Part shown: piece after piece, positions 34,935-43,385 of the stretch
Layout of the letters: each line of letters starts with the position of its first letter
How positions within the stretch are numbered: position 1 is the stretch's first letter
Assembly (NCBI RefSeq): GCF_022699665.1
Contig: NZ_JALDNB010000002.1
Coordinates: 124,001-188,000 of the forward strand
Direction of reading: 5' to 3'
Length of the DNA stretch: 64,000 nucleotides
Origin: Chryseobacterium aahli
GTDB lineage: Bacteria; Bacteroidota; Bacteroidia; Flavobacteriales; Weeksellaceae
The notes under the pieces: generated by a model
Told to the model about the DNA's origin: nothing
The model's input: the letters and a program-made list of their open reading frames with translations, nothing else
Database searches by the model: none
Translations under genes and position numbers: made by a program

Positions 34935-35495
34935 TTACCGTTTTCTGATTCTGCTCAATGTTTCCTGAGTGATACCGAGAAAGGAAGCGATGTGACCAAG
35001 ATTAAGTCTTTGTAGTAAGTGTGGTTGGTTTTTTACTAAATTCTGATAGCGCTGCTCAGCAGATTCTGTATGTAAAGACGTAATTCTTTCTTCCAAAACA
35101 ATACAAAGCTCTTCGGCCATTTTCCTACCTATCTTTTCAAGTTCGGGATGTTTTCTGTATAAATCGTTCAGGTCATTAACGGAAATCCAATATCCAGTAG
35201 AGTCTTCTAAAAACTGAATGTTTTCAAATGACGGTTTTCCTGCATACAAAGGAAGAATAGACGAGATAATCTCATTTTCAATGGCAAACCAGCTGTTGTA
35301 TTCTTTGTCATCTTTCACGAAAAATGCTCTTATCAGACCTTTCTCCATGATGAGTAGACTTGATGTAACCTGACCTTGTTTGAGAAAAAAATCGCCTTTC
35401 TTTTTATTGATTAACTGAATCTTTTTTAGCAATTCATTTTCAGTTTCTGGGCTTATAGAGCCATATTTTGTAAGGAATTTAATCAAAGAATTCAT
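34935..35495 (-). CDS. Crp/Fnr-family transcription regulator
   Basis: The 186-residue protein has a cNMP-binding-like sensor fold and a C-terminal HTH, RLNLGHIASFLGITQETLSRIRKR. ETLSR matches the ExxSR recognition signature with which FNR reads TTGAT (established for FNR). A perfect TTGAT-n4-ATCAA site lies just downstream, in front of the SMR gene, so this regulator is the likely activator of that exporter. There is no Cys cluster, so it is not an O2-sensing Fe-S protein; what it senses is unknown. It is a paralogue of the protein at 19.2 kb. Confidence 0.9.
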   Translation of the reverse strand: MNSLIKFLTKYGSISPETENELLKKIQLINKKKGDFFLKQGQVTSSLLIMEKGLIRAFFVKDDKEYNSWFAIENEIISSILPLYAGKPSFENIQFLEDSTGYWISVNDLNDLYRKHPELEKIGRKMAEELCIVLEERITSLHTESAEQRYQNLVKNQPHLLQRLNLGHIASFLGITQETLSRIRKR

Positions 35496-35526
35496 ATCAG
35501 TTTTTTGAATGAAATAAACTTACACA

Positions 35527-36363
35527 TTATTTTCTCACTTTCATATTTCGTTTTAAACTTTTAGCATCAAGATTATTCTCAAAACTGAAAGGCACTGAAA
35601 TTAATGTTTTATTTTTTTCGGGAACAAGTACGTTAAAGTGAAGGTGCGCACCCGAAACATACCCGGTTTCTCCACTTAGGCCAATCGGTTGATTACGTTT
35701 TACCATATCGCCAACTTTCACAAAACTACCATCCTGTTTAAGATGAACATATTGTGTGAAAAGCCCGCTGTGAGGATGATAAATCGTAATATAATTGGCG
35801 TAGGGTGTCCATTTAATATCATTTCCGCCAAATTGATAATCTTTAATAACTCCTACGACGTAACCGTCATCGGCACTTGTAATGGTATCACCAACTTTCA
35901 TATCAAAATCAATAGCATATCTTGAATAATTATCATTGTGGCTGAAACTGCCATTGTTTGATTGCATCACAGTGTATTGGTTTCCTTTAGGAAAGGGAAG
36001 TGCAAGATTGTTCTGTTTGATGGTTTTGTTATCATCACCAAATGCCCAGTCGTATGTAAATGAAATTTGAGAAGTTTGTAAATCAGGAGCAAAAATCTTT
36101 TTTTCAAAAATAAAATTTTCAGAAATCGTAAACTGTAATTTATCTGTTACTATTTTTTGATCACTGAGAATAGGAAAAACAAAATTGACTCTCAATGGAG
36201 CTGATAAAGAATTTGTAATCTTTATACTTAAGGTGTCGTTTCCATAATTTACACTGTGATTTAGAGTGTATTGATTTAGTTGTTCCTTCGGGAACTCCTG
36301 CGCTTTGGTAAAGTAAAAACCTAAAAATACTAAGATGAGAAATAATATTTTTTTGAAATTCAT
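35527..36363 (-). CDS. M23-family (LytM-type) metallopeptidase
   Basis: The 278-residue protein has a signal peptide (KKILFLILVFLGFYFTKAQ). The peptidase domain is in the C-terminal half: GYVVGVIKDYQFGGND, YITIYHPHSGLFTQYVHLK and SGAHLHFNV, where the H-x-H motif binds zinc. The first zinc ligand pair (usually HxxxD near the domain start) reads SRYAIDFD here, so the first His is not in its usual place. The N-terminal half is a beta-rich domain. It could cut peptidoglycan cross-links or be a non-catalytic activator. ATG 36363 was preferred to ATG 36381 because the signal peptide then has normal length. It forms an operon with the next upstream gene. Confidence 0.88.
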   Translation of the reverse strand: MNFKKILFLILVFLGFYFTKAQEFPKEQLNQYTLNHSVNYGNDTLSIKITNSLSAPLRVNFVFPILSDQKIVTDKLQFTISENFIFEKKIFAPDLQTSQISFTYDWAFGDDNKTIKQNNLALPFPKGNQYTVMQSNNGSFSHNDNYSRYAIDFDMKVGDTITSADDGYVVGVIKDYQFGGNDIKWTPYANYITIYHPHSGLFTQYVHLKQDGSFVKVGDMVKRNQPIGLSGETGYVSGAHLHFNVLVPEKNKTLISVPFSFENNLDAKSLKRNMKVRK

Positions 36364-36382
36364 AATCATTAAGATTTGCATT

Positions 36383-37141
36383 TTATTTTTCTAGTAATTG
36401 ACCGTCTTCATTGAGAATTTCTTTATTATTTTCTTCTACAGAAAGACTGATTTCCGGAGTATCGCTCGCTCCGATATGAAATCTGTAGACGATATATTTA
36501 AAATTTCCTTTCTTAAAAGTAATGGTGTGATTTCCGCCACTTCCACTGAATTCTAAAATTCCGTTGATTAAAATGATGTCAGGTTTTGCAGACTCATTTT
36601 GATTGTTTTTCCAGGAAGCATATCGGTATTTTCCGTTTTCTAATTCGTCAATTCTTATGAGATAATGCTTTGTTTTAAATTTATCCTGAGGATTTTTAAA
36701 TGATTTTAAAGATGAATGAAGCATTTCTTTTTGTTCGGAGATTAATTTAAAACGTTGTTTCTTTTCAGTTTCACTTTGATGATTTAAAGCAGTTATTTTT
36801 CCGTCTGTATCGATCCACATCGTTCCTCGATGAAGCATAATCCCTCGCCATCCTACTTCAGACCAATCTGTAATTTTAGATTTTGAAATCTCATCAATAA
36901 CGTTTTGATCAAATACATCATTGAATCTTTTGATCAATTCATGCTTACTTTTTATATCCGTTAAGGGATATTCTCTACTCAAAGGATAGTTTGTAATTTC
37001 AGAAATTCCCTTGATATTTTTAGTTTTAAATAAATGAATTACAGTTTGAATTTTCTCTGCTTTATCCTTACTAAGCCTGTCATCTTGAGCATACAATAAA
37101 TTTGAGACGAAGAGTATGATGATTAAAAGTAAATTTCTCAT
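36383..37141 (-). CDS. Hypothetical exported protein
   Basis: The 252-residue protein has a signal peptide (NLLLIIILFVSNLLYAQ). The mature part starts with a helical region with GISEITNYPLSREYPLTDIKSKHELIKRFNDVF, which recalls SnoaL/YycH-like envelope domains only loosely, and ends with a beta-rich part (GILEFSGSGGNHTITFKKGNFKYIVYRFHIG). The function is unknown. It is 19 bp upstream of the chosen start of the M23 gene and would be co-transcribed, so a cell-envelope role is plausible. Confidence 0.72.
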   Translation of the reverse strand: MRNLLLIIILFVSNLLYAQDDRLSKDKAEKIQTVIHLFKTKNIKGISEITNYPLSREYPLTDIKSKHELIKRFNDVFDQNVIDEISKSKITDWSEVGWRGIMLHRGTMWIDTDGKITALNHQSETEKKQRFKLISEQKEMLHSSLKSFKNPQDKFKTKHYLIRIDELENGKYRYASWKNNQNESAKPDIILINGILEFSGSGGNHTITFKKGNFKYIVYRFHIGASDTPEISLSVEENNKEILNEDGQLLEK

Positions 37142-37197
37142 TAAATTTTAATTGTATTGCTAAAGTAAATTTTAAAGCTTTAATAACTATCAAAAAT

Positions 37198-37305
37198 AAT
37201 CAATTTCATCACAAATAATGAAATTGATTGCGTAGTTCTCCTTTGATTTGGCTACAATAATCTTTGATTTGGTCACAATATACTTTTCTTGATTTTCCAC
37301 CTTTG
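37198..37305 (+). promoter_or_regulatory. Putative AraC operator and promoter before the SDR gene
   Basis: CTTTGATTTGGCTACAATAA (37241) repeats at 37262 as CTTTGATTTGGTCACAATAT, a 21-bp period typical of AraC-family half-sites. TTTG of the -7 box is at 37302, 31 bases after the GG of the second half-site. Just upstream, AATCAATTTCAT (37198-37209) and its complement (37218-37229) form a perfect 12-bp dyad. Confidence 0.65.
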
Positions 37306-37340
37306 TACTGTAAAAATTAATCAATTAAAAACAATTAAAA

Positions 37341-38180
37341 ATGGACACAAAAAAAGTATGGTTCGTGACAGGAGCTTCAAAAGGGTTAGGGTTAACTTTA
37401 GTCAAAAGATTATTGGTAGAAGGTCATTCTGTGGCAGCAACTTCAAGGAATATTGTTGAACTTCAGAAGGCTGTCAGTGATGAAAATACTTCATTTCTTC
37501 CGCTTGAAGTTGATTTGATTAGTGAGAACTCTGTCGAAGCAGCAGTTTCAAAATCAATAGAAAAATTCGGAAAACTGGATGTTGTGGTAAATAACGCCGG
37601 TTATGGACAGTTGGGAACTCTGGAAGAAATTTCAGATTTGGAAAGCCGCCAGAATTTTGACACCAACGTTTTCGGCTCTCTGAATATCATCAGAAAAACA
37701 ATGCCATATTTAAGAGAACAGAAAAGCGGTTTCATTATTAATATCGCTTCAATTGGCGGATTGACAGGAGAATTTGCAGGTTGGGGAATTTATTGCGCCA
37801 CTAAGTTTGCAGTTGTAGGATTTACAGAAGCTTTGGCTGCAGAAGTGAAAGAATTTGGAGTGAGTGCAACGGTAGTTTATCCTGGATATTTCAGAACAGA
37901 TTTCTTAACGGGCGGTTCACTCAGAACTCCGAAAACTGAAATTGAAGAGTACACCGTAGCAAGACAACTCCAGACTGCACACGAAAAAGACATCAACGGA
38001 AATCAACCGGGCGACCCGGAAAAAGCAGCTGTAGCATTGATGGAATTGGTAGCACTAGAAAATCCTCCGGTTCATTTGGTTTTGGGTTCTGATGCATTTG
38101 GAATCGCGGGAAATAAATTAAACGCACTTCAAAGTGAAATTTCTGAGTTTAAAACGCTAAGTACATCTACAGATTATTAA
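37341..38180 (+). CDS. Short-chain dehydrogenase/reductase
   Basis: The 279-residue cytosolic protein has the classical SDR core: cofactor loop TGASKGLG at ~11-18, NNAGYGQLG, and YCATK with the catalytic Tyr and Lys. It resembles the SDR at 54.4 kb in length and motifs. Substrate unknown; such enzymes reduce carbonyls or oxidise alcohols with NADP(H). The AraC-type regulator gene follows on the same strand after a terminator, and tandem half-sites lie in its promoter, so regulation by that AraC protein is likely. Confidence 0.92.
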   Translation: MDTKKVWFVTGASKGLGLTLVKRLLVEGHSVAATSRNIVELQKAVSDENTSFLPLEVDLISENSVEAAVSKSIEKFGKLDVVVNNAGYGQLGTLEEISDLESRQNFDTNVFGSLNIIRKTMPYLREQKSGFIINIASIGGLTGEFAGWGIYCATKFAVVGFTEALAAEVKEFGVSATVVYPGYFRTDFLTGGSLRTPKTEIEEYTVARQLQTAHEKDINGNQPGDPEKAAVALMELVALENPPVHLVLGSDAFGIAGNKLNALQSEISEFKTLSTSTDY

Positions 38181-38185
38181 ATTTG

Positions 38186-38217
38186 TAAAGGCAACAGTTT
38201 CTTGCTGTTGCCTTTAA
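38186..38217 (+). terminator. Terminator between the SDR and AraC genes
   Basis: The perfect 12-bp stem TAAAGGCAACAG / CTGTTGCCTTTA with loop TTTCTTG is followed by AATTTTAA. It is 5 bp after the SDR stop codon. Confidence 0.8.
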
Positions 38218-38227
38218 TTTTAAAGTT

Positions 38228-39142
38228 ATGCATAACAGAAAATTATACACCATCGATACCATTTCTGAATTTCACAGAATTTCAGGATTGGCAAAACCTC
38301 AGCATCCGCTCATCAGTCTGGTAGATTATAGTTTGGTGGAATATCAAATCGAGGAATCCGAAATAAGCTGGGTTCAGGATTTGTATTTTATGGGTTTTAA
38401 AAGAAATATTCAGGGGAAACTTCATTACGGGCAGAGTCAATACGATTTTGATGAAGGTCTGATGTGTTTTATTGCTCCGAGACAGGTTGTTAAAATGATT
38501 ATTAGCAAATATGAGACAAAACCGTCAGGTTATCTTTTGGCTTTTCATCCAGATTTTATATGGAATACACCTTTAGCAAAAACAATTAATAATTATAAAT
38601 TCTTCGGCTATGATGTGAACGAAGCTTTATTTCTTTCCGAAAAGGAAGAAGAGACTTTGATCGGACTTTTTAAAGGAATCGAGAAAGAATACCAGTCTGG
38701 AATTGACCAATTCACTCAGAATATCATTATTTCGCAGATTGAAGTTATTTTAAATTATTGCGAAAGATTTTATCAGCGACAATTCATCACCAGAAAAAAG
38801 ACCAATCATCAGGTTTTGGATAAATTAGAAATCATCCTGGAAGATTATTTTAATGAAAATATGATTGATAAAGGTTTGCCAACCGCCAATTACATTGCCG
38901 AGCAACTGAATATTTCAACCAATTATTTAGGAAGTTTATTGAAACAGTTAACCGGACAAACCACACAGCAACACATCCACGAAAAATTGATTGAGAAGGC
39001 CAAAGAAAAACTTTCAACAACAGAACTTTCAATAAGTGAAATTGCCTATGAATTGGGGTTTGAACACTCTCAGTCTTTCAGTAAATTGTTTAAAGCTAAA
39101 ACGGAGATTTCACCTTTGGAATTCAGGAAGTCTTTTAATTAA
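38228..39142 (+). CDS. AraC-family transcription regulator
   Basis: The 304-residue protein has an N-terminal cupin-like sensor domain (HPLISLVDYSLVEYQ, LHYGQSQYDFDEGLMCFIAP) and a C-terminal double HTH (residues ~200-303, with LPTANYIAEQLNISTNYLGSLLKQLTGQ and ISEIAYELGFEHSQSFSKLFKAK in parts). It is a close relative of the regulators at 51.2 and 55.2 kb. All three stand beside an SDR or AKR gene. The likely site is the pair of 21-bp-spaced repeats before the upstream SDR gene. Confidence 0.92.
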   Translation: MHNRKLYTIDTISEFHRISGLAKPQHPLISLVDYSLVEYQIEESEISWVQDLYFMGFKRNIQGKLHYGQSQYDFDEGLMCFIAPRQVVKMIISKYETKPSGYLLAFHPDFIWNTPLAKTINNYKFFGYDVNEALFLSEKEEETLIGLFKGIEKEYQSGIDQFTQNIIISQIEVILNYCERFYQRQFITRKKTNHQVLDKLEIILEDYFNENMIDKGLPTANYIAEQLNISTNYLGSLLKQLTGQTTQQHIHEKLIEKAKEKLSTTELSISEIAYELGFEHSQSFSKLFKAKTEISPLEFRKSFN

Positions 39143-39232
39143 AATAGATTTAATAGCTTTGCTTCAGTAAAATGTACTTAGTCAAAATTTTGTTTAGTTT
39201 TCTGCTTGATAACGCTTGATTGCTAATTAATC

Positions 39233-39742
39233 TTAGAATATCATCTTCTTGATTTCCTCAAAAAGTGTTTCAAATTCAGTTAATTTATGGTCACCTTCAA
39301 CATATTTAAAATCTACCAAACTTTTATATTTTTCTAAAATAGGCTTAGGATTTACAACCGTGTCATTTTTTGAAAGTATAATTGAAATTTTATTTTTTGA
39401 AAATTCTCTTGACTTAAATTTTTTAAAACTATTCAAATCATCATCAGACAAATCATATTTTTTCAAAGATTCTTCAGGTTCAATGCTGGGATTGATTAGT
39501 ATTGAATTGAGATCATATTTTATGGCAAAATGTTCTGCCCAAAAACCACCCAGACTTTGCCCAATCAAAAGTGGATTTTCAGATAAACTGTTTTGAATTT
39601 GATTTTGAATTTGCAAGAAAGCACACTCCGCATTGATATTATCGTAAACTATGAATTTAGAATCTAGATATTTCTCCAGAATTTTTCTATACGTTTCTGA
39701 GTTTTCATTTCCTCCAAAGCCTGGAAAATAAATAATTTTCAT
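39233..39742 (-). CDS. Small alpha/beta hydrolase (YqiA/RBBP9-like)
   Basis: The 169-residue protein begins MKIIYFPGFGGNENSETY and has the nucleophile motif GQSLGGFWAEHFA, followed by INPSIEPEE. It has an Asp in LSKNDTVVNP and the His in VEGDHKL, completing a Ser-Asp-His triad. The length and order fit YqiA/UPF0227-like esterases. It has no signal peptide. The class A beta-lactamase gene is 37 bp upstream on the same strand and may share its transcript. Confidence 0.85.
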   Translation of the reverse strand: MKIIYFPGFGGNENSETYRKILEKYLDSKFIVYDNINAECAFLQIQNQIQNSLSENPLLIGQSLGGFWAEHFAIKYDLNSILINPSIEPEESLKKYDLSDDDLNSFKKFKSREFSKNKISIILSKNDTVVNPKPILEKYKSLVDFKYVEGDHKLTEFETLFEEIKKMIF

Positions 39743-39779
39743 TCAAAAAAAAATTATACAATCTAAAGTAAAAGATTTA

Positions 39780-40667
39780 TTATTTCTTAGCAAAATAATC
39801 CCATGTAACTCTAGTAATATCTGCAATTATTTTTTCGGTATCTTCTCTTGATTCGGTAATGTTTTTCAGATAAACGGAAAGGATAAAATGATTTCCGTTC
39901 GGAAGTTTTATTATGCCAATATCGTTTATAGCAACTCGTAAATTTTCATTATTAGTTCCGGAAATTCCTGTTCTGTGTGCCAATTCTGTACCTTCAGGAA
40001 GTCCGGATTTCATCCAGGTGATTCCTCTGGAACATTCCACCATTATTTGGTAGAGATATTTTGTAGTGGCTTTTTTCAGAATTTTTCCTTTGTAGAATTT
40101 CTCTAATAATTCTGTTGTAGCAATCGGTGTTGTTGTATTGATGTAAAGATTTTCCCAAGTCCGCATTTGTTCTTCATTCACTTTGATGGTGAAATCTTTT
40201 ATTCCGTTTTTATTGATGAATTTCTGAACTGCTTTTGTCCCGCCAATTAATTTCAAAAGAATGTCACAACCATTATTATCGCTGTGAGAAACGGTGTAGC
40301 GTAATAATTGGTCTATAGTCAAGTCCATATTTCCATTAGGGAATTCTTCTCGAATCGGACTCCAAGTGTCTTCTTTTAAATCTTCTTTTTTAATGAAAAT
40401 TTTCTGTTTCAAATTAAGTTTACCCTTATCTACCTCATTCAAAACCGCCAACGCAATATGAAATTTGAAAACGCTCATCATTGGCATGTTCATATTTCCA
40501 TTGATGCTCAAGGTGTCTTTGTTTTCAATTCCTTTTAATGAAATTCCGACGGTTGCATTCTTCGTTGAGATGATTTGATTAAGTTCTTTCCGAAGTTCAT
40601 CTATATTTTGAGCAAATGTCTGAACAGAGAAAAGAGAAAGGCTGAGAATTAATATTAGTTTTTTCAT
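39780..40667 (-). CDS. Class A beta-lactamase (CIA/CGA/CME-like, subclass A2)
   Basis: The 295-residue protein has a signal peptide (LILILSLSLFSVQTFAQ). The catalytic SVFK (SxxK) box, SDN in VSHSDNNG, and an omega-loop stretch NEEQMRTWENLY are visible. The KTG box appears as RTG (AHRTGISGTN), which is also found in carbenicillinases. The A2 features are the TSG-like turn and NDIGIIKLPNG. It hydrolyses beta-lactams in the periplasm; related enzymes of Chryseobacterium are extended-spectrum. It is the first of three tandem serine-active-site genes on the minus strand counted from the left; 9 bp separate it from the next one. Confidence 0.92.
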   Translation of the reverse strand: MKKLILILSLSLFSVQTFAQNIDELRKELNQIISTKNATVGISLKGIENKDTLSINGNMNMPMMSVFKFHIALAVLNEVDKGKLNLKQKIFIKKEDLKEDTWSPIREEFPNGNMDLTIDQLLRYTVSHSDNNGCDILLKLIGGTKAVQKFINKNGIKDFTIKVNEEQMRTWENLYINTTTPIATTELLEKFYKGKILKKATTKYLYQIMVECSRGITWMKSGLPEGTELAHRTGISGTNNENLRVAINDIGIIKLPNGNHFILSVYLKNITESREDTEKIIADITRVTWDYFAKK

Positions 40668-40676
40668 TGGAAAATA

Positions 40677-41732
40677 TTATTTCAAAAGTTCAGATTGTTT
40701 CACAATTTTTCTTATTTCCTGCTCAAAATAATAAGCAATATCAAAGTTTTCATTCGCTACATTTTCCATTACAATAATGCTGGTTTTTGTTTTCGGATAG
40801 TATAAATTGACCGCAGTAAAACCTTCGCCAGGGTGAAAACCAGTGTGCCCAATTTCGTAAATGTTAGCTTTATCGTTGATTCTCAAACCATATCCGTAAC
40901 CAATTGGCTTTTCACTAAATAATTGATGGGTCGCAGTTATTGAGTAATTAGTCATTAATTGATAAGTTTCCGGTTTTAATAGTTTTCCGTTGTGAAGACA
41001 TTCATTCCATTTGGCTAAATCTTGCGCGGTCACAATCAAATGACTTGCGAAATAATTAGAAGCATTGAAAGCTGATTTTTCATTCAGCTTAAACGTTCCT
41101 TCTTTTCTTATAGTATGCCCTTTTGTTAAAAGCTGACTGTTAATCTCGATAGGATAGGAGCTACTGTTCATTTTACATTTTTTGAATAAGGCCGTCACTA
41201 ATTCATTATAAGTTTTCCCACTTTGCTTTTCCAAAACCATTCCCGCGACAGAATATCCGACATTAGAATAGCTGAATTCTTTTCCCGTTTTGAGTTTCAA
41301 ATTCGGTTTCAAATCATCGCTATATAATCCCGAAGTATGATTCAGCAAGTGATGAACAGTAATCGTGTCTGCCCAAGAATATTTGAAATCTGGTAAATAT
41401 TTTCGAATAGGTACGTGCAAATCAATCGTTCCTTTTTCAACTTCCTGCAAAATAAGGGTGGCAGTAATCTGTTTTGCGATAGACATGGTTGATAATCGGT
41501 CAGAGATTTTCAGAGGTGCTTTTTTATTAAAATCTACATAGCCATACGCTTTTTCATACTTTATTCTTCCGTTTTGCTGGATGAAAACCACACCGTTGAA
41601 ACTTCGAGGATTGGTAGCTTTTACCAAGCTGTCGATTTTTGAGGAATAATTGTCTTTTTGCTGTGCGTCTGCGGTGCATGAAGTAAATACACTTGCTACG
41701 GCGAAGAATGTGATTTTGAAAAAGTTTTTCAT
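40677..41732 (-). CDS. Serine hydrolase of the class C beta-lactamase family
   Basis: The 351-residue protein has a signal sequence ending VFTSC, so it may be a lipoprotein. The SxxK box is SIAK, the Y-x-N box is YSN (KEFSYSNVGYSVAG), and the third box appears as HTG (IGHTGFHPG). These are the marks of AmpC/EstB/D-aminopeptidase-like enzymes, which may be esterases, peptidases or penicillin-interacting proteins. AmpC-type KTG is not present, so beta-lactam hydrolysis is not implied. It is translated as part of a unit with the class A beta-lactamase gene. Confidence 0.9.
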   Translation of the reverse strand: MKNFFKITFFAVASVFTSCTADAQQKDNYSSKIDSLVKATNPRSFNGVVFIQQNGRIKYEKAYGYVDFNKKAPLKISDRLSTMSIAKQITATLILQEVEKGTIDLHVPIRKYLPDFKYSWADTITVHHLLNHTSGLYSDDLKPNLKLKTGKEFSYSNVGYSVAGMVLEKQSGKTYNELVTALFKKCKMNSSSYPIEINSQLLTKGHTIRKEGTFKLNEKSAFNASNYFASHLIVTAQDLAKWNECLHNGKLLKPETYQLMTNYSITATHQLFSEKPIGYGYGLRINDKANIYEIGHTGFHPGEGFTAVNLYYPKTKTSIIVMENVANENFDIAYYFEQEIRKIVKQSELLK

Positions 41733-41781
41733 CTGTGTTTTGAAAAATTATTTAATGTTAATTTGTAGTTGTAATTAGTTG

Positions 41782-42831
41782 TTAGTCAATTGTTCTTTTT
41801 GGAAAAGAATATTTTTTGTTTTTGAGTATTGAGATGATGGCATCAGATATTTCAAAAACTTTTCCGTTATAATTGTTGTCCAATAAAATTACGGTAAACT
41901 TTTCATCCATATCAGAGACTAAAATAGCTTCATAGTTTCCAGCCCTTCCATCATGTAAATGCTCGATTAGATTTTCATTTTTAAATTTTGTTTCTCCCAA
42001 TGCTGATTGAGTTTCCGGTAAATCAAAATGCTGACCTAATTCGTAAAGTGATTTTTTGCTGATTATTTTATTTTGGTATAGACAATTTGCCCATTTTAAT
42101 AAATCAATCGTTGTGAGGTAAGTTCCGCCTGTTATCGGCAAATCTGGTTTGTCCGGAACCAAATTATTATTAAATCCTTTGGCAATTTTCTCTTCATTTT
42201 CGAAAGGTGTCATCACGGATGAAGTCATTTGACAAGGTTTAAAGATAAATTTTTCTACGTAAACTTTAAAAGGCATTTTGGTTACCCTTTCTACAATAAA
42301 CTGTCTTAAAAAAAGATTATTGTTGTTGTAATCGTAGGCTGTTCCAGGTTTGAAATCGAGTGAATCGACATACATTAAACCATCAAATAGGTCTTTGTCA
42401 TTTTTAATGTTTTTCCAATTGACGTTTGGTATTCCACTGGTGTATTGCAATAAGTCTTTAATCGAAACTTTATTCGCCCATTTTGGCAATTCAGGAATGA
42501 ACTTGGAAACCTTATCGTCAAGTGTCAGTTTGCCTTGTTCTTTCAATTGCATCAAAGCAACTGCACTGAATTCTTTTGTAATCGAACCAATATTAAACCT
42601 ATAGTCAGTCGATAATTTATTCATTTTAGTACCATCGGTAAATCCAAAGGAAGCGTTGTATATTATTTTGTTGTTTTTTGCGACCAAAACATTCCCATTA
42701 AAAATACCGATTTCATGGGACAATTTCATCAATGAATCGATTTGTTTGATTTGCTTGGTTTGTGCAAATAAATTATTTGTCAGAATTAACAGAACCGTAA
42801 AAATTGAGAATGTTTGTCTGGTATATTGCAT
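41782..42831 (-). CDS. Serine hydrolase of the class C beta-lactamase family
   Basis: The 349-residue protein has a signal peptide (FSIFTVLLILTNNLFAQ). The SxxK box is SITK, the second box YDYNNNN and the third HDG (EHLHDGRAGN). It has the same fold type as the neighbour at 40.7 kb but is clearly diverged from it. The substrate is unknown; D-Ala peptidase, esterase or metabolite amidase are all possible. It is 49 bp upstream of that neighbour and probably heads the three-gene unit. Confidence 0.9.
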   Translation of the reverse strand: MQYTRQTFSIFTVLLILTNNLFAQTKQIKQIDSLMKLSHEIGIFNGNVLVAKNNKIIYNASFGFTDGTKMNKLSTDYRFNIGSITKEFSAVALMQLKEQGKLTLDDKVSKFIPELPKWANKVSIKDLLQYTSGIPNVNWKNIKNDKDLFDGLMYVDSLDFKPGTAYDYNNNNLFLRQFIVERVTKMPFKVYVEKFIFKPCQMTSSVMTPFENEEKIAKGFNNNLVPDKPDLPITGGTYLTTIDLLKWANCLYQNKIISKKSLYELGQHFDLPETQSALGETKFKNENLIEHLHDGRAGNYEAILVSDMDEKFTVILLDNNYNGKVFEISDAIISILKNKKYSFPKRTID

Positions 42832-42876
42832 AATTTAATTTCGTGCTTTTCGTACTTTTTTTTGGAGAATTTTTGT

Positions 42877-43323
42877 CTAACGTAATTCCATTATAGGTAA
42901 ATACCTGTCTTTGATTGAACTTTCGAGCTGTCCGACGGTTTCAAATCCAAAAGTTTTGTAAAAGTTTTCTGCATTAGGTTCGGCATCGAGTGTTATTTTT
43001 TTTATTCCTAATTGGTTTGCTTTTTCTAAAAAATCATTCATTAAAGTTTTTCCAAATCCTTTTCCAATAAACTCTGGCAGGATAAAAAGATTATCAAGTT
43101 TAATTGTTTTTTCATCAATTGAAAAATAGGAATAGTATCCTATAATATTTTCGTTTTCTACCAATTTATAGACTATGTTTTTTTCAATGTAATCTTTTGA
43201 AATGATAAGTAAATGTTCCCATTCTTTCAATATTTCTTCCGAAAATCCCCAATAAGCTTTTGAGCGTTTGGTGATGGTTGTCAGTAATTCACTGTCTTCA
43301 GTTTCGGCTTTTAGTATGTTCAT
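42877..43323 (-). CDS. GNAT N-acetyltransferase
   Basis: The 148-residue protein has an acetyl-CoA binding stretch LDNLFILPEFIGKGFGKTLMNDFLEKA (in parts, residues ~78-104) and ITLDAEPNAENFYKTFGFETVG, which is typical of small GNAT enzymes. The N-terminal KAYWGFSEEILKEW resembles a subgroup of GNAT proteins in Flavobacteriia. Substrate unknown. It lies 45 bp upstream of the three-gene hydrolase unit on the same strand and may be its first gene. Confidence 0.88.
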   Translation of the reverse strand: MNILKAETEDSELLTTITKRSKAYWGFSEEILKEWEHLLIISKDYIEKNIVYKLVENENIIGYYSYFSIDEKTIKLDNLFILPEFIGKGFGKTLMNDFLEKANQLGIKKITLDAEPNAENFYKTFGFETVGQLESSIKDRYLPIMELR

Positions 43324-43385
43324 ATTTTTAAATCTATGCTTATGTAATTAGGAATACTGTTTTTGCGCTTCTTTGTATTAAAAGT

